A program made the position numbers and the translations under genes. A stretch of 12,794 nucleotides of DNA, taken from positions 1 to 12,794 of the forward strand of contig SLAU01000196.1 in NCBI GenBank assembly GCA_007126675.1, given 5' to 3'. Shown here piece by piece: positions 1-6,876 of the stretch; the stretch's first letter is position 1, and every line of letters starts with the position of its first letter. Source of the DNA: Balneolaceae bacterium. Lineage in GTDB: Bacteria; Bacteroidota; Rhodothermia; Balneolales; Balneolaceae. Under the pieces are notes generated by a model that worked only from the letters and a program-made list of their open reading frames with translations, had not been told where the DNA came from and did not search any database.

Positions 1-614
1 ATTCGATAAAATCTCTTCGTAATACGGATGCAGATATCAAAGTTGTACCCGGTGAAATGAATTTTATGCTCGGCAAAGCAGAAGTAGACTATCTTGACGA
101 TGTGCCCCTGGTAGATCTTGATCTGAACTACTATAACCCGGTTCAAAAACTTGCCAAGCGTATATTTGATTTTAGCTTGAGCCTGTTTCTGGTTCTACTG
201 CTTTCACCATTTTCATTTTTTCTGCCTTTTAAAAGAGATTCAATGGTTTCAATTCCGGTTTATGACGGCAACAATTATAAGTCGTTAAACTTGCTTGAAA
301 CAAAAAGCAGGATCGATGTTTGGTGCAACCGGTTACTGGCAAGCTGGGGAGTGTTAACCGGGCGTGTAAGTTTTGCAGGTTCTGATGTATATCCGCAGAA
401 AGATGCAGGTAATGGCAATAAGCGTTTTAAAACCGGACTGACCGGCTACTCACAAATTAACTCCGAAAGAATTTCTTCAATAAGTGAAGAAGAAAAATTT
501 GATCTCTACTATTTACAGAACTATTCGGTGTGGCTGGATCTCGATATTCTGTTTAAAGCTTTTCTGAGAGACGAATCGATCACCGGCCGTCTGGTAAGTC
601 GTGCTAAGAGTTAA
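1..614 (+). CDS. Degenerate bacterial sugar transferase-like protein, C-terminal part (5' end outside window)
   Basis: The reading frame is already open at position 3 and continues through the first ATG at 57, so the gene begins left of the window and the ATG is internal. The visible part resembles the C-terminus of polyprenyl glycosylphosphotransferases (PF02397 type). Counting from the Met at 57, there is a linker with DDVPL, then KRIFDF and a hydrophobic segment (about 36-58), a W-x-V-L-x-G-x-x-S-x-x-G stretch (about 97-108), GLTGYSQIN (127-135) and a closing FDLYYLQNYSVWLDLDIL block (148-165). The block that normally carries GP-x-FF-x-Q and KFRTM is barely recognisable. At the usual catalytic LDELPQ position my hand alignment gives C-N-R-L-L-A, so the Asp-Glu dyad is replaced by Asn91-Arg92. 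I infer an inactive or repurposed domain, perhaps fused to a glycosyltransferase or Rossmann domain outside the window. The gene converges on tgt. Confidence 0.7.
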   Translation, partial: SIKSLRNTDADIKVVPGEMNFMLGKAEVDYLDDVPLVDLDLNYYNPVQKLAKRIFDFSLSLFLVLLLSPFSFFLPFKRDSMVSIPVYDGNNYKSLNLLETKSRIDVWCNRLLASWGVLTGRVSFAGSDVYPQKDAGNGNKRFKTGLTGYSQINSERISSISEEEKFDLYYLQNYSVWLDLDILFKAFLRDESITGRLVSRAKS

Positions 615-1738
615 ATTTTTTGGTCTGTCTGATCAGCCATTTCTTTATACCAGTCATTAAACTCATCATTTTTGATTTTCTCCCGGGCCTGTTCCATCAG
701 CCACAAATAGAACGTGAGATTGTGTTTTGAAGCCAGTTCAAGCCCAAGAATTTCATTGCTCTTAAACAGATGATGCATATAACTCATTGAATATTGTGTA
801 CACAGTTCTGACGGGAAATCTTCATCAAACGGTTGATGATGGTTTTTCCATTTTGCATTCCGGAGATTAATTTTTCCGTGCCTTGTGAAGATCATCCCGT
901 TTCTTGCATTGCGTGTGGGCATCACACAATCAAACATATCTACTCCCAAAGCGATACAGTTCAGTAAATTCGAAGGTGTGCCAACTCCCATCAGGTATCT
1001 CGGTTTTTCGGCAGGAAGGTGATCGGTGTTATAATCCGTAACTTCATACATCAGGTCAGACGGTTCCCCCACACTTAAACCGCCAATGGCAAGGCCTTCA
1101 AAATCGAGGCTGCTCATAAATTCAGAGGATGCTATTCGCAGATCTTCGTATGTGCCCCCCTGCACAATACCAAACTGCATTTGTGAATGTCCGTATAGCG
1201 GCTTGGTGTTTAAAAAAGCTTCTCTTCCCCGCTTCGCCCAGCGATGAGTAAGCTCCATCGAATTTTTTACATAATCATATTCTGCAGGATAAGGCGGGCA
1301 TTCATCCAGTATCATCATAATATCAGAACCGAGAATACGCTGAGTTTCCACCACATTTTCCGGTGTAAACAAGTGTTCTGAACCGTCTAAATGGCTTTTA
1401 AATACCGCACCGTTTTCATTCAGATCGCGCATTTCAGAGAGTGAAAAAATCTGGTATCCCCCCGAATCAGTAAGGATAGGGCCATTCCAGCTCATAAATT
1501 TGTGTAGTCCGCCTGCTTCCTTTATAATTGGGTTTCCCGGGCGCAAATAGAGATGGTAGGTATTGCCAAGTATTATTTTGGCATTCACTTTTTCTGTTAA
1601 ATCGGTTTGATTTACTGCTTTAACAGAGCCTACTGTGCCAACCGGCATAAAAATAGGAGTGGGAATTTCACCATGGTCGGTTTTTAAAGTTCCAAGCCTT
1701 GCTTTGGTAGATGAATCAGTTTTATGGAGTGTAAACAA
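611..1738 (-). CDS. tgt: Queuine/preQ1 tRNA-guanine transglycosylase
   Basis: Tgt exchanges the wobble guanine of GUN-anticodon tRNAs for the queuosine precursor preQ1. The protein is 375 residues, normal length. It has DSGGYQ with general acid/base Asp91, FTPENV, Asp145 in LDECPPYP, the substrate loop GLAIGGLSVGEP (215-226), and GVDMFDCVMPTRNARNG carrying the nucleophile Asp270. In typical bacterial Tgt a C-x-C-x2-C cluster plus a later His binds zinc. Here that stretch reads F-P-S-E-L-C, so only Cys313 remains of the three cysteines, while the His of KHNL (339) is kept. From memory, Bacteroidota Tgt proteins also lack these cysteines, so this may be a lineage trait. The start is TTG: an in-frame TAA lies directly upstream and no ATG lies near the conserved N-terminus. 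The stop overlaps that of the convergent gene to the left. No Shine-Dalgarno site is visible. Confidence 0.97.
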   Translation of the reverse strand: MFTLHKTDSSTKARLGTLKTDHGEIPTPIFMPVGTVGSVKAVNQTDLTEKVNAKIILGNTYHLYLRPGNPIIKEAGGLHKFMSWNGPILTDSGGYQIFSLSEMRDLNENGAVFKSHLDGSEHLFTPENVVETQRILGSDIMMILDECPPYPAEYDYVKNSMELTHRWAKRGREAFLNTKPLYGHSQMQFGIVQGGTYEDLRIASSEFMSSLDFEGLAIGGLSVGEPSDLMYEVTDYNTDHLPAEKPRYLMGVGTPSNLLNCIALGVDMFDCVMPTRNARNGMIFTRHGKINLRNAKWKNHHQPFDEDFPSELCTQYSMSYMHHLFKSNEILGLELASKHNLTFYLWLMEQAREKIKNDEFNDWYKEMADQTDQKI

Positions 1739-2075
1739 TTATTTTGGGTGTTTTTTAGGAAATTTAGCTTTTATTTTGCGCTATAAACCGTAACATTGCT
1801 CAATTTAATTAATTAACGTGATTTCGATTTAAAATCATTGAAATTCGATAGTCTAAAGTAAGGCTGTCCAAAAAGTAAATAATTTATAAACCAGCTTAAA
1901 TAATTTAGTCATTAAATCTCTCCCTATTTTTTAGAGAGGGAGGTAAGGTGAGTCAGAAGAATAAATCTAAATTATTTAAGCGAAATTTGATGAATAATAC
2001 CTTTTTAGACAGTCTCAGACTCTTTTAACAAATTCTTAAGTCGAACTCACATTTATTTCAAATATATATAGTTCA
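1739..2075. other. Divergent intergenic region between tgt and the sugar transferase gene
   Basis: This 337-bp AT-rich stretch separates two divergent genes and must hold the start signals of both. About half of it (1861-2015) is the MITE-like element described separately. The remainder (1739-1860 next to tgt, and 2016-2075 next to the transferase) has no convincing ORF, no clear sigma70 or Bacteroidota-type promoter pair, and no Shine-Dalgarno site before either TTG start. Confidence 0.6.
1861..2015. mobile_element. MITE-like element with terminal inverted repeats (copy A)
   Basis: The ends form a terminal inverted repeat: AGGCTGTCCAAAAAG at 1861-1875 matches the reverse complement of 2001-2015 at 13 of 15 positions. 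Inside it is a perfect 13-bp inverted repeat, GCTTAAATAATTT at 1894-1906 against 1969-1981. The centre has another small dyad, CTCCCT and AGGGAG flanking an AT-rich loop near 1919-1942. The element is 155 bp, has no ORF, and its ends resemble IS termini of the GGCTGTC...-AAAAAG type. A related half-copy occurs at 11309-11375, which supports a dispersed element. I could not identify a clean target-site duplication. It sits just upstream of the polyprenyl glycosylphosphotransferase gene and could affect that promoter. The parent transposase family is not determinable from this window. Confidence 0.72.
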
Positions 2076-3482
2076 TTGGTTGGATTAAATCGAAATCGTG
2101 ACATTCTTCTCACCGCTCTGCTAGATGCTTTGATGATTGGCCTTGCCTGGTTTATTTTTGTTTCATTCCGGCCGCAGGTTCAGCAGATCATTCTTGAAGA
2201 GATACAGATTTCTCTGACCGTTGTAGTAATTGCTCATTCTGCATATTGGCTGATGGTTTTTCTGATTGCAGGACTCTATAAACACATGTACCTGGTATCA
2301 CGTTTCGATGAGTTTCTGAAAGTGGGTAAAGCTTCTGTTTTAGGTACCTTATTTCTCTATTTCTTTATTACTGCGACCGGAATTTTTGGCCCAGAGGGAA
2401 TACTTCAAAATATCCTGATCTATTTTGTATTGATACTGCTCTTGGTTACGATCAACCGTTTTGTAATCAGAAGTATCCAGAGAATGTATGCAATGCGGGG
2501 CAAAGGTTTGCACAGGGCCGTAATTGTTGGTACCGGTAAAACCGCTGTTAATGTGTTCGAAGATCTGTTAAGAAATAAAACACATGGTATGCAGGTACTC
2601 GGGTATGTGAGTGTTCCAAACGGCAGACTTGAGTATAGCGAGGTAAATGAAGAAGATATTATCGGTGATCTTGATAATATAGATGACATTATTGAAGAGC
2701 TGGGCATACAGGAAATTATTGTGGCACTCGAACCGGAAAAAAGAGAAGAACTCATCAGGGTTATAGGTAATGTGAACCATTCCGGTGTTCGCTTAAAATT
2801 GCTTCCCGATTTTCATCAGCTTGTTAGCGGCCTTAATAAAACAAATCAGATTTTTGGCCTGCCTCTCATCGAAATATCTCCCGATGTGATGCCGTTTTGG
2901 GAAAAAGTGGTTAAACGTATCATGGATATCGTTTTCTCAATACTAATTCTGGTTCTATTTATGCCGCTTTTTATAGCCATAATTATTGCCGTAAAACTAA
3001 CATCTGAAGGCCCTGCGATTTATGCTCAAAAACGTACAGGAAAAAACGGCCGGCCTTTTACGATGTATAAATTCAGAACTATGTATGTGGATGCAGAGGA
3101 ACAAACAGGCCCAACCTGGGCAACCGAAGATGACCCGCGTATTACAAAAATCGGAAGATGGCTGCGAAAGCTTCGTCTTGATGAGTTACCTCAATTTGTG
3201 AATGTATTAAAGGGTGAAATGAGCCTGGTAGGGCCACGGCCTGAGCGTCCATTTTTTGTTGAAAAATTTAAGAAAGAGATTCCCATGTATACCCGCAGAT
3301 TACGGGTCCGCCCCGGAATTACAGGATGGGCACAAGTTAAATGGAAGTACGATGCATCGCTGGATGATGTGATGGAAAAAACCAAGTATGATCTTTTTTA
3401 CATTGAAAATATGTCGCTCCGGATGGATTTTAAGATCCTGATAAACACACTGTTTTCAGTGATAAGAGCCAAGGGGAGGTAG
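2076..3482 (+). CDS. Polyprenyl glycosylphosphotransferase (undecaprenyl-phosphate sugar phosphotransferase)
   Basis: This integral membrane enzyme transfers a sugar-1-phosphate from a nucleotide sugar to undecaprenyl phosphate, the first step of exopolysaccharide or O-antigen unit assembly. The 468-residue protein has the full WbaP/WcaJ/EpsE-type architecture: about four membrane segments (roughly 9-30, 46-68, 85-104, 112-130), a Rossmann-like middle domain starting AVIVGTGKTA (148-157), a membrane re-entrant helix after KRIMDI (280-285), and the catalytic domain. Visible motifs are EGPAIYAQKRTGKNG (311-325), YKFRTM (331-336), LRLDELPQ with the Asp369-Glu370 dyad, MSLVGPRPE (382-390), RPGITGWAQV (412-421) and YDLFYIENMSL (438-448). 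The sugar cannot be assigned. The start is TTG. The frame is open back to a stop at 2037 without any ATG or GTG, and the next ATG (residue 20) would cut the first membrane helix. The GT2 gene follows after 3 nt. Confidence 0.93.
   Translation: MVGLNRNRDILLTALLDALMIGLAWFIFVSFRPQVQQIILEEIQISLTVVVIAHSAYWLMVFLIAGLYKHMYLVSRFDEFLKVGKASVLGTLFLYFFITATGIFGPEGILQNILIYFVLILLLVTINRFVIRSIQRMYAMRGKGLHRAVIVGTGKTAVNVFEDLLRNKTHGMQVLGYVSVPNGRLEYSEVNEEDIIGDLDNIDDIIEELGIQEIIVALEPEKREELIRVIGNVNHSGVRLKLLPDFHQLVSGLNKTNQIFGLPLIEISPDVMPFWEKVVKRIMDIVFSILILVLFMPLFIAIIIAVKLTSEGPAIYAQKRTGKNGRPFTMYKFRTMYVDAEEQTGPTWATEDDPRITKIGRWLRKLRLDELPQFVNVLKGEMSLVGPRPERPFFVEKFKKEIPMYTRRLRVRPGITGWAQVKWKYDASLDDVMEKTKYDLFYIENMSLRMDFKILINTLFSVIRAKGR
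3472..3479 (+). promoter_or_regulatory. Shine-Dalgarno site inside the upstream gene's 3' end
   Basis: AGGGGAGG lies over the last codons of the glycosylphosphotransferase gene, six nucleotides before the ATG at 3486. It fixes the start of the GT2 gene and implies translational coupling of the pair. Strong sites like this are the minority in this window. Confidence 0.7.
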
Positions 3483-3485
3483 TAC

Positions 3486-4214
3486 ATGTCTGCAGATACA
3501 CTTGTCATAATCCCTACCTATAACGAGGCACATAATGTTTCGCGTTTGATCGATATTGTTATGGATTTAAGTGAACCGGTTGATATGCTTTTCGTTGATG
3601 ACGGCTCACCGGATGGCACTGCCGGTAAGATCAAATCAAAAATTGAAGAATATCCCGGCCGGATTACAATCATTGAACGGGAAGGCAAACTGGGTTTGGG
3701 AACTGCCTATGTAAGAGGGTTTCTTTTCGCTCTTGAAAAAGATTATAAATATATCTGTGAAATGGATGCAGATTTTTCACATAACCCCAATGATCTTCCA
3801 AAACTAATTTCAGTCGTTAAAAACGGAGAGGCTGACGTAGCCATCGGCTCCAGGTATATCAAAGGCATTAGTATCGTAAACTGGCCGCTGAGACGCCTTA
3901 TTCTGTCTTATGGTGCAAATCTGTATGCCCGAACAATTACCGGATTGCCGGTTAAAGATACAACTGCCGGTTTCAAGTGTATCCACCGAAAAGTGCTCGA
4001 AAACCTCGATATCCAGAAAATCAGGTCAAACGGGTACGCATTTCAAATTGAACTTCATTTCAGGGCATGGAAAGCTGGCTTTACGCTTAAGGAAGTTTCC
4101 ATCATATTCAGAGAAAGAGAAGAGGGAGTTTCAAAAATGTCGAAAACAATTGTACGGGAGGCCGTTTGGCGTGTATGGTCACTAAAATTCCGGAGCTTGT
4201 TAGGTAAACTTTAA
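3486..4214 (+). CDS. Polyprenol/dolichol-phosphate mannose synthase-like glycosyltransferase (GT2)
   Basis: A GT-A fold glycosyltransferase of 242 residues that closely matches single-domain DPM1-type enzymes, which transfer mannose or a related hexose from a nucleotide sugar to polyprenyl phosphate at the inner membrane surface. Visible motifs are the N-terminal strand VIIPTYNEA (7-15), VDDGSPDGT (37-45), REGKLGLGTAY (65-75), the metal-binding DAD (94-96) in MDADFSH, GSRYIKG (121-127), DTTAGFKC (158-165), NGYAFQIE (182-189) and FREREEGVSKMS (208-219). There is no C-terminal GtrA-like membrane domain, so it is the short form. The start is supported by a Shine-Dalgarno site and the 3-nt spacing from the upstream gene. 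The product lipid-linked sugar could feed protein O-glycosylation or cell-surface glycan synthesis. The sugar specificity is inferred from family resemblance only. Confidence 0.9.
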   Translation: MSADTLVIIPTYNEAHNVSRLIDIVMDLSEPVDMLFVDDGSPDGTAGKIKSKIEEYPGRITIIEREGKLGLGTAYVRGFLFALEKDYKYICEMDADFSHNPNDLPKLISVVKNGEADVAIGSRYIKGISIVNWPLRRLILSYGANLYARTITGLPVKDTTAGFKCIHRKVLENLDIQKIRSNGYAFQIELHFRAWKAGFTLKEVSIIFREREEGVSKMSKTIVREAVWRVWSLKFRSLLGKL

Positions 4215-4292
4215 AAACGGGAATGATTTAAGCAGTTCTGCTATTTACTGAGTCTGAACAATCACGCTAACTTGGTATTTCCTGCTAAAAAG

Positions 4293-4724
4293 ATGAAAAA
4301 ATATTTCCGCCTTAAAGATCTGAAATTCCTGGCCATTCAATTACTCATTGCTGTGACTTTTGGTTTGGCCGCAATAGCTAAATGGTTTCCGCCCGGGATA
4401 CCGGATCATTTTAAAAATCAATTCGGCGATACCTGGCTGGCTTCATTGCCCGGCGATCTTTTTCTGCCGTTCTATACAATAGCTGTTTTGGAAGCTGCTG
4501 CTTTTTTACTTGCTGCGGCAAGTATTTTCAAACTGGAATGGTTAAGTGAAAACAGTAAGACATTACTGAAAGCGTCACTCGTAGTTTCACTGTTCATATT
4601 TGTGATTCTCGCCTATGGGCTTCGCCTTGTGGGCGAATTCCAGGGCACGGCAAATACGTTCTTTTACTTTGGCGCTACATTAGTTGCGCTGTTTCTTGTT
4701 GAAAGGGAAGAAAGGATAGATTAA
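4293..4724 (+). CDS. DoxX/MauE-like small membrane protein
   Basis: A 143-residue protein (150 if the in-frame TTG at 4272 is used) with about four hydrophobic segments: around residues 11-27, 52-75, 90-110 and 117-134 counted from the ATG. The first helix ends in GLAAIAKWFPP, followed by a soluble stretch with DHFKNQFGDTW. This resembles DoxX-like and MauE-like four-helix proteins, in which a conserved G-x-x-K lies at the end of helix 1. Members have been linked to quinone or thiol redox chemistry, but no function can be assigned here. I prefer the ATG at 4293 because MKKYFRLKD is a typical positively charged lead-in. Neither start has a Shine-Dalgarno site. It lies 78 bp after the GT2 gene on the same strand and could be co-transcribed. 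The gene then runs into the convergent gap with the hairpin repeat. Confidence 0.7.
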   Translation: MKKYFRLKDLKFLAIQLLIAVTFGLAAIAKWFPPGIPDHFKNQFGDTWLASLPGDLFLPFYTIAVLEAAAFLLAAASIFKLEWLSENSKTLLKASLVVSLFIFVILAYGLRLVGEFQGTANTFFYFGATLVALFLVEREERID

Positions 4725-4961
4725 AATGAATTTCCCTGGGAAGTTTGATATAAGGTGACATATCAATGAATGTGACAAAGTCCCCCTTCGAAGGGGGCAC
4801 GGCAGCCGGAGTCAACCGACGGCTGCCAGGGGGATGACTCTCTGAGAGTTACACTAAAGCTTTCATTATTTGGCATGAACTCAAGGTGATAATGACTATT
4901 GTCCTCTTTAAGCTGATGGATGAAAATTATAAACAGATCCTTATAACAGATTCACATCAAA
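4725..4961. other. Convergent intergenic gap
   Basis: This 237-bp region lies between the 3' ends of the DoxX-like and MEMO-family genes. The left and central part holds the hairpin repeat at 4781-4849. Around it I see only AT-rich sequence with no ORF and no further clear terminator, so the hairpins may serve as the transcription stop for both sides. Confidence 0.5.
4781..4849. repeat. REP-like nested hairpin element
   Basis: Three dyads sit in 69 bp: a perfect 16-bp palindrome CCCCCTTCGAAGGGGG (4782-4797), a stem GGCAGCCG/CGGCTGCC (4801-4808 with 4820-4827), and a near-perfect palindrome ACTCTC-T-GAGAGT (4837-4849). In addition TCCCCCT (4781-4787) can pair with AGGGGGA (4828-4834), enclosing the middle stem as an alternative to the first palindrome. 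It lies in a gap between convergent genes, the usual place for REP/BIME-type dispersed repeats. Similar CCCCCTT-AAGGGGG intergenic repeats are, from memory, common in Bacteroidota genomes. Only one copy is in this window, so the multicopy nature is inferred. Confidence 0.6.
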
Positions 4962-6188
4962 TCAATAACCAATCGCTCCAAAAGAAACAGCACTTTCCCT
5001 CTCGGTTTCATCCCACCACTCATAACTGAGCTCAGTTCCCTTAATACCGGGAAAAGCTTTCATGAATGTAAGAAGCGGCGAAAAACCGCAAACCCTGTAT
5101 GCATCATAGTTTCTCCCGATTTGTTGCAGCAGTGAATCAGCATCATTTTCTTCTGATATCCGGATAAATTTGCGGTCAGATAAAGAAGCTTTTTCACGGA
5201 TTTGGGATGCCGCCTCAGAATCGCCAAACTTCTTTCCGATATGCGAAAGATCTCCGCTGATGAGGTAAAATGTATCTTTTTCATCTAAAGATCTTATCTG
5301 ATCGGAAAACGCATTCAGCTTTGATCCCAAATCCCCATTTTTTTTGTAAAAAAGTTCATCAAATGACGATATCAGAATAGGTACGATTTCAAACGAATGC
5401 TTCCAGATCTGATCAAGAAAAACAAGATGCGTTTCGATGCTGTGTTCAATTCTGTGTGCACGGTCATATAACGTAAATCCTGTTGCATCTGAGTTTTGAT
5501 AGAGGGTATCCATCACTTTTTTGTCAGTGGAGAATACGCGGCCCGGAAGTTCAAAATCTTTTTGTGTGCCGATAAATGGATAGTTGTCGTACAGAGATCC
5601 GTATAACCCGGCATAATGTGCGGTAGCAAAAATAACCACACGTTTTGGGGCAATACCTTTTAATGATGAGAAAGCACGCGAATAGCTGTTTTTACCGATA
5701 GTAAGTTCAATATGCGGTGCAAAGAGTGCTTTTTTAGGCTGGACTTCGGGGCTACCCTGCGTATTTAAAAGCTCATTTATAAACTGCTCGTAAGAATTTT
5801 GATCAGCCGGATAGCTCTGCCCTGCAAGAGCAGCTTTACGTACACCGGATGCTTCAAACTCTATCTCGTATTTTTCAGAGTTATTTTTAAAATTCTTGCT
5901 TTCAAGAATCAGATGATTATCCAAAAACTGAATAAAGCTCAGAAGCTCATCCCGGCCAATACTGTTATTTAAAAGGTTTGCAATCTGGGCAATGCTGTGG
6001 CGCCCTGTGAGCAGTGAAAGTATGGGCTGCACTTGTAAATCGAGCGCAAAATTTGGCTCCATGTACTTCAGCGAATCATGGAAGTAGAGAATCTCCCTGC
6101 CCTTATCATTGATAGGTATCAGTTCAAGATCGCGGCGAACCGGCGGTACAGGACTGTTATATGAATTAAAAATCGTTTCAGGATTCAT
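4962..6188 (-). CDS. amrB: MEMO1-family protein (AmmeMemoRadiSam system protein B) with N-terminal extension
   Basis: The C-terminal part (about 115-408 of 408 residues) is a MEMO domain, related to extradiol dioxygenase class III folds. The three metal-ligand positions of human MEMO1 (His49, His81, Cys244) appear as His159 in FAPHIEL, His191 in ATAHYAG and Cys367 in YRVCGFSP. The first two are 32 residues apart, as in the human protein. Other family blocks are RIEHSIETHL (246-255) and ISGDLSHIG (310-318). Bacterial MEMO proteins are usually near 260-290 residues. Here about 110 extra N-terminal residues include LQVQPILSLLTGRHSIAQIA (51-70), which resembles small PqqD-like helical domains. 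The usual partners (AMMECR1 domain, radical SAM protein) are not adjacent. The start ATG at 6188 overlaps the end of nth by 11 bp, indicating coupled translation. The reaction is unknown for the family; a redox or metal role is inferred. Confidence 0.88.
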   Translation of the reverse strand: MNPETIFNSYNSPVPPVRRDLELIPINDKGREILYFHDSLKYMEPNFALDLQVQPILSLLTGRHSIAQIANLLNNSIGRDELLSFIQFLDNHLILESKNFKNNSEKYEIEFEASGVRKAALAGQSYPADQNSYEQFINELLNTQGSPEVQPKKALFAPHIELTIGKNSYSRAFSSLKGIAPKRVVIFATAHYAGLYGSLYDNYPFIGTQKDFELPGRVFSTDKKVMDTLYQNSDATGFTLYDRAHRIEHSIETHLVFLDQIWKHSFEIVPILISSFDELFYKKNGDLGSKLNAFSDQIRSLDEKDTFYLISGDLSHIGKKFGDSEAASQIREKASLSDRKFIRISEENDADSLLQQIGRNYDAYRVCGFSPLLTFMKAFPGIKGTELSYEWWDETERESAVSFGAIGY

Positions 6189-6876
6189 TCGTCTGACCTC
6201 TCATTTTCCAGCATTCACACTTTTTCCCGTATTTAATGCAAATCGGGTGCTCAGGTGGATCCGAAATTCTGGCTTTGCACGCATTGCGTCCGTGGTGAAT
6301 TAACAAGTGCGACAAATCGGTCCAGCTTTCCTGAGGAAACAACGCCATCAGGTGTCTTTCAATTTTATCGGTGTTCTTTTTTTCGGAAGTCAAACCGAAT
6401 CGGTTTGCTAATCGCTTTACGTGCGTATCAACCACCACGCCCACATTTTTTCCAAAGGCGTTGCCTAAAACAACATTTGCAGTTTTGCGGGCGGCTCCCC
6501 GCAATGTCAGCAGTTCTTTCATGGTATCGGGAACCTCTCCGTCAAAATCTTCCACAATTGTTTTTGAGGCCTCTTTAAGCGAGAGTGCTTTGTTTCTGTA
6601 AAAGCCGGTAGTGCGAACAAGTTCTTCAAGTTCTTCAAGTGGTGCCTCTGCCATCGCCTCTGGAGTAGGGTATGCATCGAAAAGAGCGGGTGTTACTTTA
6701 TTCACCCGAACATCGGTGCACTGAGCACTCAATATAGTTGCAATCAACAACTCAAACGGATTTCTGTGGTTTAATTCGCAATGCGGGTTTGGGTAATATT
6801 CATACAATTCGTTGAGAATTTGTTCAGCGCGCTTTTTTTGAGCTGAAGTTTTTCTCGGAAGCTTGGTTTTAGCCAT
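6178..6876 (-). CDS. nth: Endonuclease III (DNA glycosylase/AP lyase)
   Basis: Nth removes oxidised pyrimidines and cleaves abasic sites in base-excision repair. The 232-residue protein carries the HhH-GPD fold: LLIATILSAQCTD (43-55), the region around KTANVVLGNAFG (131-142) with catalytic Lys131, and VVVDTHVKRLANR (147-159) with Asp150. Two features are odd. The helix-hairpin-helix turn, normally LPGVGRKTA, reads LRGAARKTA. The C-terminal [4Fe-4S] cysteines, normally C-x6-C-x2-C-x5-C, are Cys200, Cys213, Cys220 and Cys222, giving C-x12-C-x6-C-x1-C. Four cysteines remain, but with unusual spacing. Length and the catalytic residues suggest an active enzyme. It is the upstream gene of a two-gene unit; its last 11 bp contain the start of the MEMO gene. 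The start ATG has no Shine-Dalgarno site, and the divergent MFS gene begins 129 bp away. Confidence 0.95.
   Translation of the reverse strand: MAKTKLPRKTSAQKKRAEQILNELYEYYPNPHCELNHRNPFELLIATILSAQCTDVRVNKVTPALFDAYPTPEAMAEAPLEELEELVRTTGFYRNKALSLKEASKTIVEDFDGEVPDTMKELLTLRGAARKTANVVLGNAFGKNVGVVVDTHVKRLANRFGLTSEKKNTDKIERHLMALFPQESWTDLSHLLIHHGRNACKARISDPPEHPICIKYGKKCECWKMRGQTNES

Noticed and set aside
611..1738. Frameshift or sequencing error as explanation for the missing Tgt cysteines
   Set aside because: The flanking conserved blocks are in frame with normal spacing, so the changes are substitutions.
1861..2015. Riboswitch or structured leader for the glycosylphosphotransferase gene
   Set aside because: The inverted ends and a related copy far away in a different context fit a mobile element better, and no known riboswitch core is visible.
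2420..2755. 111-codon minus-strand ORF inside the glycosylphosphotransferase gene
   Set aside because: Low-complexity Ser/Ile-rich translation entirely within a well-supported gene on the other strand.
6255..6601. Plus-strand ORFs opposite nth
   Set aside because: Both lie within the coding part of nth; no start signals or domain features.
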